A stretch of DNA of 64,000 nt from CATOSP01 sp034422355. GTDB lineage: Bacteria; Chloroflexota; Dehalococcoidia; Lucifugimonadales; UBA3495. The notes beneath the pieces are model-generated. The model did not search any database. It saw only the letters and a list, made by a program, of their open reading frames with translations, and was not told where the DNA came from. Below, piece by piece: positions 17,290 to 25,201 of the stretch (the first letter of the stretch is position 1; each line of letters begins with the position of its first letter). Both the position numbers and the translations under genes were made by a program. The stretch lies in assembly GCA_034422355.1 (NCBI GenBank), contig DAOUJS010000091.1:38078-102077 (forward strand). Reading direction: 5' to 3'.

Positions 17290-18024
17290 CTAGAGGGAAA
17301 TCTGGCGGTATGAGACGCCGTTTACGGGATCAAGGTCGACCACGGTCACCTCTCCAAGGTAGTTGCTGGAAGCAGGGCCCCGGGCCGTGCCGGAATACAC
17401 CGCCGTAACGCCACCCTGGGAAACGTCGTCGTGACGGTCCCAATGGCCCAGGGCAAGGTAGTGGCAGGTAGCGTCGGCGACATCGGCCGCGTAGATGGGA
17501 GAGGAGCGCTGATCAACATCGCCTTCGTGGTGGAAGTGGCCGTGGGCCAGGGCCACCAGCCAGCGGTCATCCCGGCGGGCGGGCATACCCTGGAGGGGCC
17601 GGAACTCCGGGGTGTGGGAGAGCATGGCCCGCCCCCATACATCGAGGGCCAGGTCGGGATAGCTGATGGTTTGCCCATCCGTTCCTTCGATTACCCGGAG
17701 ATTGTCCGGCTTGCCGTGGAACACGTCGCGCCGGTAGATGGAACCCTCGCCGTAGAGGTCGTGGTTTCCGGGGAGGACCACCGCCGGCATATCCAGCCGG
17801 GCAAGCTCGTCGAGGAAGTCCTGAATCATTTGGTCGGAGACACGGGCATTGTCGAAAATGTCCCCGGCGAGAAGGAGCATGTCGCCGCCGAGACGGGGGG
17901 CAGCGTCCACGACGGCCCTGAGCGCCAGCATAGCATAGGGATGGCCGGAGCCATCCCCAAGGTGGACGTCGGAGGTATGGATTAACCTGATTGCTTTCCT
18001 GGGATGCACTTTCCTGGGATGCAA
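17290..18024 (-). CDS. Metallophosphoesterase, SbcD/Mre11-like
   Basis: 244 residues from a TTG at 18024, chosen because AGGAG lies nine bases upstream; a GTG at 18009 is the alternative. Phosphoesterase motifs are HTSDVHLGDG (motif I), LLAGDIFDN (II), LPGNHDLY (III) and LAHGHFHHEG/LALGHWDRH (IV/V), all with metal ligands in place. It is shorter than full SbcD, lacking the capping domain. The N-terminus is shaped by a 15-bp tandem repeat giving HPRKVHPRKA. An SbcC-like gene lies 34 kb away, so partnership is uncertain. Confidence 0.85.
   Translation of the reverse strand: MHPRKVHPRKAIRLIHTSDVHLGDGSGHPYAMLALRAVVDAAPRLGGDMLLLAGDIFDNARVSDQMIQDFLDELARLDMPAVVLPGNHDLYGEGSIYRRDVFHGKPDNLRVIEGTDGQTISYPDLALDVWGRAMLSHTPEFRPLQGMPARRDDRWLVALAHGHFHHEGDVDQRSSPIYAADVADATCHYLALGHWDRHDDVSQGGVTAVYSGTARGPASSNYLGEVTVVDLDPVNGVSYRQISL
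17994..18023. repeat. 15-bp tandem repeat at a gene start
   Basis: CTTTCCTGGGATGCA occurs twice in a row (17994-18008, 18009-18023). On the coding minus strand it duplicates five codons (HPRK plus V or A) and provides two alternative start regions for the phosphoesterase. Confidence 0.9.
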
Positions 18025-18146
18025 ACGTTGCTTCTCCTGTTGGCAGCGCTCCGCTTCAGGCAGTGTGACGGGGCGGGACCGGCGCCGTCGCAATCTCCAC
18101 AACACCCAAACCGGCGGGACGTTGACACCCACTTCCTGCCAGAACT

Positions 18147-19340
18147 TTAACCCTTGCCGATGACGCCCTTTTCGCGGGCCTTGGCTATGCCGTCTTTGGT
18201 GTAACCAAGCTCGGTCAGAATTTCCTCATTGTGCTGCCCGAGCGTGGGCGGGGTCCTGCGGATGGAGGGCGGCGTCTCCGCCAGCTTGAGGGGAGAGAAT
18301 GGCACCCGCAGGTCGGGTACATTGGGGTGGGGCATGTCCACCACCATGTTCCTGGCGTTGACCTGGGGGTCGTTGATCACATCGGATACGGTGTTGATTG
18401 GCCCAACCGGAACTCCGGCGTCGGTGATTATCTCAACCCATTCCGCCACGGTCTTGGTCCTGAAGATCTCGCTGAGGACTTCGACGCACTGGGGGCGGTT
18501 CTCGACGCGGGCCGTGTTGGACTCGAAACGCGGGTCCTCCAGCAGCTCAGGGTGACCAATGCCCGGGCAGAGGCGTTCCCAGAGGCCCTGGTTGCCGCAG
18601 CCCAGGATGAAGAAGCCGTCGGATGCGGGGAAGCTCTGGTAAGGCACCAGGCTGGGATGGCCGGACCCCAGCCTTCTGGGTTCGACGCCGGTGGCGATGT
18701 AACCGGTGGCGTGGTAGCTCATGGCGGCGACCTGTCCGTCCAGCAGAGACGCCTCGATGTACTGACCCTCGCCGGTCTTACTCCGGTGGTGCAGGGCGGT
18801 CATTATAGAGCCGTAGGCCATCATACCGGCGAAGAGGTCCACCAGGGAGAATCCGACGCGGAGGGGGACGCCGTCGGGTTCGCCGGTGAGGTTCATCAGG
18901 CCGCTGTAAGCCTGGATAATCAGGTCGTAGCCGGGCTTGTCGGCCAGTGGGCCGGTGCGGCCATAGCCGGATATGGAGCAGTAGATGATGCTGGGGTTCA
19001 CTGCCTTGACTGCTTCGTAGCCGATACCCATGCGGTCCAGCGCGCCAGTCCGGAAGCTCTCCACCATGACATCCGCTTTGCTGGCCAGGTCCAGGACTAT
19101 ATCGATGCCTTCCTTCTCACGCAGGTTTACACTGAGGCTGCGCTTGTTGCGGTTGAAGGAGAGGAACTGGGTGCCCTCGTCGTTCCAGAAAGGGGTCCAG
19201 GAGCGGGTCTCGTCGCCGAGGTTGGGTTCCTCGATCTTGATGACGTCGGCGCCCATGTCGCCCAGCATCTGGGTACAGGACGGGCCGGCCAGGGTACGGG
19301 TAAGGTCGACCACTTTGATGTCGTCTAATGCTGCGGACAT
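18147..19340 (-). CDS. CaiB/BaiF (family III) CoA transferase
   Basis: 397 residues with the class III signature: VVDLTRTLAGPSCTQMLGD and ADVIKIEEPNLGDETR at the N-terminus, then SLVDLFAGMMAYGSIM carrying the catalytic aspartate. These enzymes move CoA between acids, for example formyl-, carnitine- or succinyl-CoA. It reads away from VapBC and towards the phosphoesterase. The substrate cannot be inferred. Confidence 0.95.
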   Translation of the reverse strand: MSAALDDIKVVDLTRTLAGPSCTQMLGDMGADVIKIEEPNLGDETRSWTPFWNDEGTQFLSFNRNKRSLSVNLREKEGIDIVLDLASKADVMVESFRTGALDRMGIGYEAVKAVNPSIIYCSISGYGRTGPLADKPGYDLIIQAYSGLMNLTGEPDGVPLRVGFSLVDLFAGMMAYGSIMTALHHRSKTGEGQYIEASLLDGQVAAMSYHATGYIATGVEPRRLGSGHPSLVPYQSFPASDGFFILGCGNQGLWERLCPGIGHPELLEDPRFESNTARVENRPQCVEVLSEIFRTKTVAEWVEIITDAGVPVGPINTVSDVINDPQVNARNMVVDMPHPNVPDLRVPFSPLKLAETPPSIRRTPPTLGQHNEEILTELGYTKDGIAKAREKGVIGKG

Positions 19341-19456
19341 ATTGCTATCTCCAGGAATGGAAAGGTGTGGTTTGCGATGGAATTATAGCATGGCGTATTG
19401 TGATATTCTTGCTCCAACTTGAAGCGGACGGCTCCAGTAGGGGAAAGAGGATTGCT

Positions 19457-19684
19457 ATGAAGACGCGGACCAGAATAGACATCGACGCTAAGTTGTTGGA
19501 ACAGGTCCTGATGGCGACGGGAGAGAAGACAAAGAGCAAGGCCGTGCACATGGCTTTGGAGAAGTACGTCCGGGATTGGGGTATTGAGGGCCTTCGCGCA
19601 ATGGCGGGCAAGATTGATATTGAGGACAATTGGCGGGAACTGGAGGAATTGGAACTGGAAGATATGAAGAAGCTGACATGGTAG
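19457..19684 (+). CDS. vapB: VapB-type antitoxin
   Basis: 75 residues. MKTRTRIDIDAKLLEQVLMA and the following KTKSKAVHMALEKYV match the VapB family with an N-terminal ribbon-helix-helix-like DNA-binding part. Start at ATG 19457 after GAAAGAGG. It overlaps the toxin gene by seven bases, the usual antitoxin-first arrangement. The VapB-VapC complex normally represses its own promoter. Confidence 0.85.
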   Translation: MKTRTRIDIDAKLLEQVLMATGEKTKSKAVHMALEKYVRDWGIEGLRAMAGKIDIEDNWRELEELELEDMKKLTW

Positions 19685-20064
19685 TGGCGGATACGTCTGT
19701 ATGGATTGACTACTTCAAGGCGCAACAATCGGCTGTAGGACGGGAAATGGACTCGCTCCTTGTCAGCGGCGAAATTGCGGTAGTTGGGCTTGTAGTTGCC
19801 GAGGTGCTGCAAGGCGCCCACAGTCCCGCTGAGTTTGACTCACTCAGAGAATACATGAGCGGACTTCGGTTTCTGGATGACGATAAGGACACCTGGATCA
19901 TGGCCGGACAACTGGCGAATGGACTCAGGAATCGGGGCAGAACGATTCCTTTGTCCGATGTAACTATTGCAGTTGTAGCCATGCAACACGACGAGCCGGT
20001 CTTGACGACGGACAGGCATTTCGAGTTTGTGCCGGGACTCCGGCTGCACCCGATAGGGACTTAA
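19678..20064 (+). CDS. vapC: VapC PIN-domain ribonuclease toxin
   Basis: 128 residues of a complete PIN domain. The four acidic residues are D5 (VVADTSVWID), E42 (VVAEVLQG), D94 (PLSDVTIA) and D112 (LTTDRHF), all present, so it should be active. Target is likely tRNA or rRNA, as in the family. The module lies between a CoA transferase and ribokinase, with only three bases before the ribokinase ATG, so read-through transcription is likely. Confidence 0.9.
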   Translation: MVVADTSVWIDYFKAQQSAVGREMDSLLVSGEIAVVGLVVAEVLQGAHSPAEFDSLREYMSGLRFLDDDKDTWIMAGQLANGLRNRGRTIPLSDVTIAVVAMQHDEPVLTTDRHFEFVPGLRLHPIGT

Positions 20065-20067
20065 CGC

Positions 20068-21003
20068 ATGATCGGGACTGAACGCCCCGGCGTGGTTGTG
20101 CTGGGCGGAATCAACATGGACCTGGTGACCATGACGCCCCGGTTCCCGCTGCCGGGGGAAACGGTAGTGGGAACGCGGTTCCTGACCTATCCCGGCGGGA
20201 AAGGCGCGAACCAGGCGGTGGCGGCGGCCCGCATGGGAGCGGAAACGCTGATGGTAGGCCGGGTTGGAGATGATGTGTTCGGGGGCCAGTTGATCGAGGC
20301 CCTTTCGGCCAGCGGGGTCAATGCGTGGGGAGTGGAGGCCTCGCCGGATACCACTTCAGGCCTGGCCATAATCGCCATTGACGACACGGCCCAGAACCAG
20401 ATCGTGCAGGTGCTGGGGGCCAACGACACGTGCGGGGACGCGGAAGCGGAACGGTGCATTCAGGCCCTGGCCAATGCTGACTGCGTGCTGCTCCAGCTAG
20501 AGGTGTCCCTGGAGGCGTCCTTGAGGGTGGCAAGGGAAGCCTTTGCACAGGGGAAGACGGTGATACTGGACCCGGGGCCGGTGCGGCCATTTCCGGATGA
20601 GTTCTATAGCTGTTGCAGCGTGATAACCCCCAACGAAACGGAGGCGCAGGCGCTGGTGGGATTCCCGGTGACCGACGTTTCGGCGGCGGTGAGGGCTGCG
20701 GAAACATTGCTCTCACGGGGAGTCGGAGCGGCCATCATCAAGCTGGGAGCACAGGGCGCTTACTACGCCACTGACCGGGATTCCGGGCATGTTCCGCCGT
20801 TTGCGGTGGATGCGGTGGACTCGGTGGCGGCGGGAGACGCATTCAACGGCGCGCTGGCGGTGGCCCTGTCGGAAGGGCGCGGATTTCCCGAGGCGGTGCG
20901 TGTTGCCTGCGCCGCCGGAGCCCTGGCGGTGACCACGTCCGGGGCGCAGGACTCCATGCCCCTGCGGGCGGACGTGGATGCGCTGGCACGCAGTGCTCAA
21001 TAG
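20068..21003 (+). CDS. rbsK: Ribokinase (PfkB family)
   Basis: 311 residues. VVLGGINMDLVTMTPRFP and TYPGGKGANQAVAAARMGA form the first PfkB signature; DSVAAGDAFNGALAVAL near residues 250-266 carries the catalytic Asp and anion hole. It phosphorylates ribose or a related sugar. It starts three bases after vapC. A ribose transporter is not in the window, so the exact sugar is unproven. Confidence 0.9.
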   Translation: MIGTERPGVVVLGGINMDLVTMTPRFPLPGETVVGTRFLTYPGGKGANQAVAAARMGAETLMVGRVGDDVFGGQLIEALSASGVNAWGVEASPDTTSGLAIIAIDDTAQNQIVQVLGANDTCGDAEAERCIQALANADCVLLQLEVSLEASLRVAREAFAQGKTVILDPGPVRPFPDEFYSCCSVITPNETEAQALVGFPVTDVSAAVRAAETLLSRGVGAAIIKLGAQGAYYATDRDSGHVPPFAVDAVDSVAAGDAFNGALAVALSEGRGFPEAVRVACAAGALAVTTSGAQDSMPLRADVDALARSAQ

Positions 21004-21026
21004 ACCTGGACGGAGACCTGGACGGC
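21003..21026 (+). repeat. 12-bp tandem repeat after ribokinase
   Basis: GACCTGGACGGA is followed directly by GACCTGGACGGC, starting at the last base of the ribokinase stop codon. Probably replication slippage; no function suggested. Confidence 0.7.
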
Positions 21027-21058
21027 TCTCCTGAGCGCCACAGGGTTCCCTAGCTGGG

Positions 21059-22465
21059 CTACCCCTTGAGCATGGATGTCAAGCTGTTGATGGACTCTAC
21101 GCCGTCCAAGCCATAGATCGTATCGATTACCTGACGCTGGATGTCGTGGGCCATCAGGCCCTGGGCGCAGTCGGCAAACTTGCCCGCCAGTTCGTCCGCG
21201 CTCATGGGGCGTTCCGGTGTGCCGCGGGAGGTGGTGGCCTCCTTGGATAGGACCGTTCCGTCCCGCAGCTCTACCTCTATGAGGCTGCGGATGCGCTGGA
21301 AGCCCAGCGCCTCCAGCCCTTCATGCAAATAGGGCTTTACCCGGCCCATCATTTCCTGCACGTCGGGACGGAGGACTGTCTCGTCGGTGAATTGGGCGAT
21401 ACCTCCCTGACGCTCCAGCAAGAGGATTCCCATGCAGAATGGGATGCTGAACTTCGCCTCCAACTCGTCGGTGGGCTGGGCGTACCTCAGGGCGGCGAGA
21501 ACGTTTGATGTGGTGCCGAGGCGGACTTCCTCCACGTCGCCGGGCTTGATGTCGTGCTCCAGTATCAGGTCCAGCATGGCGTCCATGGACGGGTGGGACA
21601 GGGAGCCGCAGGGGTAGGGCTTGATGGACACGCCGGGGTCTACGAACGTGTAGGGGCTGCCCAGCTTGCCCTGGATGGCTTCGGGGTCTACGCCGGAGCC
21701 TGCAACCTGGAAGTAACCCCACGGGCCGTCCATAGCCTCGGGCGCGGTACGGTATCCGATTCGGGCCAGTTCGGTTGCGACGACGCCGCCCTGGGCCGCG
21801 GCTCCGGCGTGATAGGGCTTGGTCATGGTGCCAAAGGCGACACGGATTCCCGCGCTTTTGCTGGCGGCGATTCCCAGGGCCTGGGCAATGAGGTCCGGGC
21901 CGAGGCCATGCAGCTTGGCAGCCGCGGCGGCAGCGCCGAAGATGCCGATGGTGCCGGTGGAGTGGAACCCGTTCTGGTAGTGGTATGGCCGGATAGCCTC
22001 GGCCACTTTGCAGGCAACCTCTACGCCGGTGCAGAAGGCGGTGAGGGTGTCCCTGCCGGTTGCGCCCACCTGCTCGGCAACCGGTATGGCAGCGCTCAGC
22101 ACCGGGGTAGTCGGGTGAGTAAGCAGGCCGTAAACACGGTCCGGCAGGGTGGAAATCTGGGTATCGTCGTAGTCCAAGGCGTGGGCGCTGACGCCGTTTG
22201 CCAGGGCCGCGTACTCGGCAGGAAGGGTCTGGGGGCCGCCGATAACCGTGGCCTTCCCGCTGAGGCCGAGACCGGCGATGTACTGCCGGATTAACTGTGT
22301 GCAGTCGGCATTGTACCCGGAGAGGGTCACGCCTATTCCGTCGATGACCGCTTCTTTTGCCCGTTGAATTACGTCTCCGGGGATACTCTCGTAGGTGACG
22401 CCGTGGACGTACTCGGCAAGCTCTCCGGTGAGGGAACCCCGGTCTTTCGAGTTCTGGGCAGCCAT
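21059..22465 (-). CDS. MmgE/PrpD family protein (2-methylcitrate dehydratase-like)
   Basis: 468 residues from ATG 22465, preceded by GGAGG. The N-terminal helical domain contains LSGYNADCTQLI and HALDYDDTQ; the central FHSTGTIGIFGAAAAAAKL and later GSLSHPSMDAML are characteristic. Family members include 2-methylcitrate dehydratase and iminodisuccinate epimerase. Without prpB/prpC nearby, methylcitrate function is not supported. It is divergent from the Nudix gene. Confidence 0.88.
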   Translation of the reverse strand: MAAQNSKDRGSLTGELAEYVHGVTYESIPGDVIQRAKEAVIDGIGVTLSGYNADCTQLIRQYIAGLGLSGKATVIGGPQTLPAEYAALANGVSAHALDYDDTQISTLPDRVYGLLTHPTTPVLSAAIPVAEQVGATGRDTLTAFCTGVEVACKVAEAIRPYHYQNGFHSTGTIGIFGAAAAAAKLHGLGPDLIAQALGIAASKSAGIRVAFGTMTKPYHAGAAAQGGVVATELARIGYRTAPEAMDGPWGYFQVAGSGVDPEAIQGKLGSPYTFVDPGVSIKPYPCGSLSHPSMDAMLDLILEHDIKPGDVEEVRLGTTSNVLAALRYAQPTDELEAKFSIPFCMGILLLERQGGIAQFTDETVLRPDVQEMMGRVKPYLHEGLEALGFQRIRSLIEVELRDGTVLSKEATTSRGTPERPMSADELAGKFADCAQGLMAHDIQRQVIDTIYGLDGVESINSLTSMLKG

Positions 22466-22524
22466 TCCGCCGGACCTCCATCGCAAGTTGACGCCGGGTT
22501 TTCGCCAGCGTACATATCAGCCGT

Positions 22525-22552
22525 CTGACATATTAGACCAAAGTGCTATTAT
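22525..22552 (+). promoter_or_regulatory. Promoter for the Nudix gene; nearly leaderless
   Basis: CTGACA (22525-22530) and TATTAT (22547-22552) are separated by 16 bases. Transcription would begin around 22558-22560, two to four bases before the ATG at 22562, so the mRNA would be leaderless or nearly so. Confidence 0.5.
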
Positions 22553-22561
22553 GGGGAAGCT

Positions 22562-23059
22562 ATGATGGACAATGACCGGTTCTGCCCTGCCTGCGCCGCG
22601 CCCCTGGTCGAGAGAGAGGAGGCGGGGCGCATGAGGCCGGTATGCTCGAAGTGCGGCAAAATAGTGTTCTATGACCCCAAAGTCGCGGCCACCTGCGTGG
22701 TGGAGCGTGAGGGCAGGGTGCTGCTGGTGCGCCGGGGGAACCAACCGGGTTACGGGTTGTGGAGTATGCCCGGCGGCTATGTCGACCGGGGCGAGGTGGT
22801 GGAGGAAGCGGCGGCCCGTGAGGTCGTGGAGGAGACCGGGTTGGTGGTGGAGGTCGGTCGCCTGGTGGGGCTGTTTTCGGAGGCCGGCCACCCGGTGATC
22901 GTGGCTGCGTTCAGCGCCTCGGAGACGGGCGGCGTCCTGGAAGCGGGTCCGGAGGCGCTGGAGGTGGGATTCTTCGACATAGACGGACTGCCGGAAATGG
23001 CGTTCCCGCGGGACCCGCTGATACTGGAACGCTGGCGGGAGATGCAGGGCGGCGGATAA
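22562..23059 (+). CDS. Nudix hydrolase with N-terminal zinc ribbon
   Basis: 165 residues. A four-cysteine zinc ribbon (CPAC and CSKC pairs, residues 8-41) precedes the Nudix fold. The Nudix box runs from GGYVDRGE to REVVEETGL with all key Glu residues. Such proteins hydrolyse nucleoside diphosphate derivatives such as NADH, ADP-ribose or oxidised nucleotides; the ribbon-Nudix layout resembles NudC-like and ADP-ribose pyrophosphatase-type members. Confidence 0.9.
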   Translation: MMDNDRFCPACAAPLVEREEAGRMRPVCSKCGKIVFYDPKVAATCVVEREGRVLLVRRGNQPGYGLWSMPGGYVDRGEVVEEAAAREVVEETGLVVEVGRLVGLFSEAGHPVIVAAFSASETGGVLEAGPEALEVGFFDIDGLPEMAFPRDPLILERWREMQGGG

Positions 23060-23171
23060 GGGAACTGTTCAGAGGGTCTCACGAGGTCAGTCCGCACTAC
23101 TGACGACCGGTAATTGTTGAACAAACGGACGACATGCTAACGTCTCACCCACCCAATGGCGAGGTGATGCC

Positions 23172-23786
23172 ATGGCCATTTTGAGAGCAACGGATGTGGC
23201 TGATTATTTTCTGGCCATGCAAAACGCACTCGGCACTTCCGCCCCAATCAACAACATGAAGATGCAGAAGCTCTGCTACTATGCTCAAGGGTTTGCCCTG
23301 GCGGAGCTTAAGCAACCGTTGTTCTTCGACCACATCGAAGCGTGGAAGCATGGCCCTGTGATCCCAACTCTGTGGCGCAAGTACAAGGAATTCGGATATG
23401 GACCCATCCCTGCGCCGGACAGGGCTATAGACCATCGGAGGTTTAGCTGGGAGATACGACTCCTGTTGCATAAAGTAGCAAGGAGTTACGGACATTTGTC
23501 CGATTGGGAACTACGAAATAGGACCAATAGGGAATCACCCTGGCCTGACACTCCGGACGGAGCGCCGATTACCCATCAGAGGATGCGGAATTTCTTTGAA
23601 ACATTGGCCGAGGAGAATGCCCAGTCCCGCCAGCATGATGTTGGAGGTCCGGCAGGGCAAGAACTCGTCGCTGAGATGATGGACGATCCCGTGTTCATGG
23701 AGATGACCCAGGCGGGTCTGAAAGACCTTGACGCGGTCCGTTTTTCAACTCTTGAGGAAGTTCACAGAGAGCTTGGCGACATTTGA
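23172..23786 (+). CDS. Panacea-domain antitoxin-like protein (SocA/DUF4065)
   Basis: 204 residues. The N-terminal two thirds fit the Panacea domain: ATDVADYFL, then NNMKMQKLCYYAQGFALAE, EAWKHGPVIPTLW and a Y-x-x-GYGPI stretch. Panacea proteins are known as versatile antitoxins neutralising unrelated toxins. The gene overlaps the following small toxin-like gene, the arrangement expected of an antitoxin. G+C is lower than in the flanking genes. Confidence 0.85.
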   Translation: MAILRATDVADYFLAMQNALGTSAPINNMKMQKLCYYAQGFALAELKQPLFFDHIEAWKHGPVIPTLWRKYKEFGYGPIPAPDRAIDHRRFSWEIRLLLHKVARSYGHLSDWELRNRTNRESPWPDTPDGAPITHQRMRNFFETLAEENAQSRQHDVGGPAGQELVAEMMDDPVFMEMTQAGLKDLDAVRFSTLEEVHRELGDI

Positions 23787-24069
23787 TGCAGTCCTCTCGG
23801 ACCGGGCAAGGGCTTTCGTGCGATCTTTGAATTGGTTTGAGCAGGCAGAGTTTCAATGGGCTCTCCAAGACCTGATGAGAGACCCTCACCCCGGTGGAAG
23901 AGCGAAGGTCGAGCTTGACAAGTTTCCCTACGGGCCGGGCACGTTGGCCTTCACCGGACGCGAATTCTGGATGGTCTACAGGTTTCTCAACGCCACCACT
24001 ATTGGCATCGCAAGCGTATATTGGCGGCCTGACTCGCCGCGGCGCGGCGGTGCATTGCTGGAGATTTGA
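23773..24069 (+). CDS. RelE/ParE-like putative toxin paired with Panacea
   Basis: About 98 residues if the TTG at 23773 is the start, overlapping the Panacea gene by 14 bases; an upstream in-frame TTG at 23728 would give 113. The pattern of a helical first half (FVRSLNWFEQAEFQWALQDLM) and then strands ending in WMVYRFLNATTIGIASVYW fits a RelE/ParE-type fold. The position directly after an antitoxin-like gene supports toxin function. The cellular target is unknown. Confidence 0.6.
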   Translation: MATFDAVLSDRARAFVRSLNWFEQAEFQWALQDLMRDPHPGGRAKVELDKFPYGPGTLAFTGREFWMVYRFLNATTIGIASVYWRPDSPRRGGALLEI

Positions 24070-24815
24070 TCAAGCCGGACTTTCACTCCTACGCACCAAT
24101 GATGAGATCGCTGCTTTCCCGGATCTCCGGGTACACCCTTGATTTCCTGTTTCCCCTTAGCTGCGTGGTCTGCGGCAAGGAGGGAATGTTTATCTGCGAG
24201 GGGTGCGAACCGGCGCTGCCCCGGTTGTCCCAACCCTATTGCCAGGTCTGCGCGAGTCCGGGCGCGCGGAGTATTTGCCGGTGGTGTTCGGACGCGCCCC
24301 TGGAACTGGACGGGATTCGCGCCCCGTACCTGTTTGAAGGTCCAGTCCGGGAGGCCGTCCACAGCCTGAAGTACCGGGGCGTGCGGGCCGCAGCGCCGGA
24401 ACTGGGACGCCTGATGGCGCGATACCTGGACACTCATCCATTGGGGTCACGCACAACAGGCGCGCCCGCGGACCTGATCGTTCCGACGCCCATGCACCCC
24501 AAACGCATGAGAGACCGGGGCTATAACCAGGCCGAGTTGCTGGCCAGGAGTCTAAGCAAAGAGTCCGGCATTCCATTGGATACTTCGTCGTTGGCAAGGG
24601 TCAGGCACTCCGGGCCGCAGGTCGGGAAGGGCCGGGAAGAGAGGCGAGCCAATGTTGTCGATAGTTTCCGTTGCGACCCGGACATGACCGGGAAAGCGAT
24701 AATCGTTGTGGATGATGTGGCCACGACGGGAAGCACACTGTCCGCCTGCGCCTCTGCGCTGAAGGATGCCGGGGTTTCGGAAGTCTGGGGGCTGGCGCTG
24801 GCCCGGGAGGGGTAG
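24066..24815 (+). CDS. comF: ComF-type phosphoribosyltransferase-like protein
   Basis: 249 residues. An N-terminal cysteine zinc-binding part (CVVCGKEGMFICEGCEP, later CQVC and CRWC) is followed by the PRT domain with IIVVDDVATTGSTL as the PRPP-binding loop. ComF proteins act in DNA uptake in naturally competent bacteria. The TTG at 24066 overlaps the stop of the toxin-like gene; ATG 24099 is an alternative start. Confidence 0.88.
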   Translation: MIKPDFHSYAPMMRSLLSRISGYTLDFLFPLSCVVCGKEGMFICEGCEPALPRLSQPYCQVCASPGARSICRWCSDAPLELDGIRAPYLFEGPVREAVHSLKYRGVRAAAPELGRLMARYLDTHPLGSRTTGAPADLIVPTPMHPKRMRDRGYNQAELLARSLSKESGIPLDTSSLARVRHSGPQVGKGREERRANVVDSFRCDPDMTGKAIIVVDDVATTGSTLSACASALKDAGVSEVWGLALAREG

Positions 24816-25201
24816 CAGGGGAATCTCCTCAATGCCACTGACGCTTTCTTCCACCCCTCCCCGGCGAACTCCCGTTACCACCTTTGCTGCCAGGCCGGCT
24901 AGACCCAAAGTTTGGCCGGCCGCCGGGGTCCATTACCCGCTTTGGCACATATGGGCCCAAGAAATACAATCTCAAGAAATACCATCTCACAGAGGAACGG
25001 CTTGGACGAAATAGGGAAACGGCGCATTTACTGAGGGCCGCCGGGCATACAGCCGACTACCGCACCCTAATTGACGCCGTTATAATCCCGCTCAACTGCT
25101 TGGGCTGCGCTGACGCAGTCAACCGACTGAGTTTCAGGATGACCAGACCCGACGGAACTACGAAAACGCACTGCCAAGACAGCACCGGAGCAACGCTCAA
25201 A
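24816..25201. other. Long leader upstream of the restriction nuclease gene
   Basis: 386 bases without a supported gene. The reading frame of the downstream nuclease stays open here, but its translation shows no family resemblance. It includes a 15-bp tandem repeat (24959-24988, one mismatch) and a TATAAT at 25081-25086 that could be a -10 element without a good -35. Confidence 0.45.
24959..24988 (+). repeat. 15-bp tandem repeat
   Basis: AAGAAATACAATCTC followed by AAGAAATACCATCTC, one mismatch. It lies upstream of the nuclease gene start. Confidence 0.85.

Noticed and set aside
18231..19328. Plus-strand frame of 365 codons opposite the CoA transferase
   Set aside because: Gly/Val/His-rich shadow without domain character; the minus-strand CoA transferase has clear motifs.
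24884..25201. N-terminal extension of the Res-like nuclease
   Set aside because: The frame is open, but the translation has no family character. The typical opening begins at ATG 25202, and a -10-like element lies inside this stretch.
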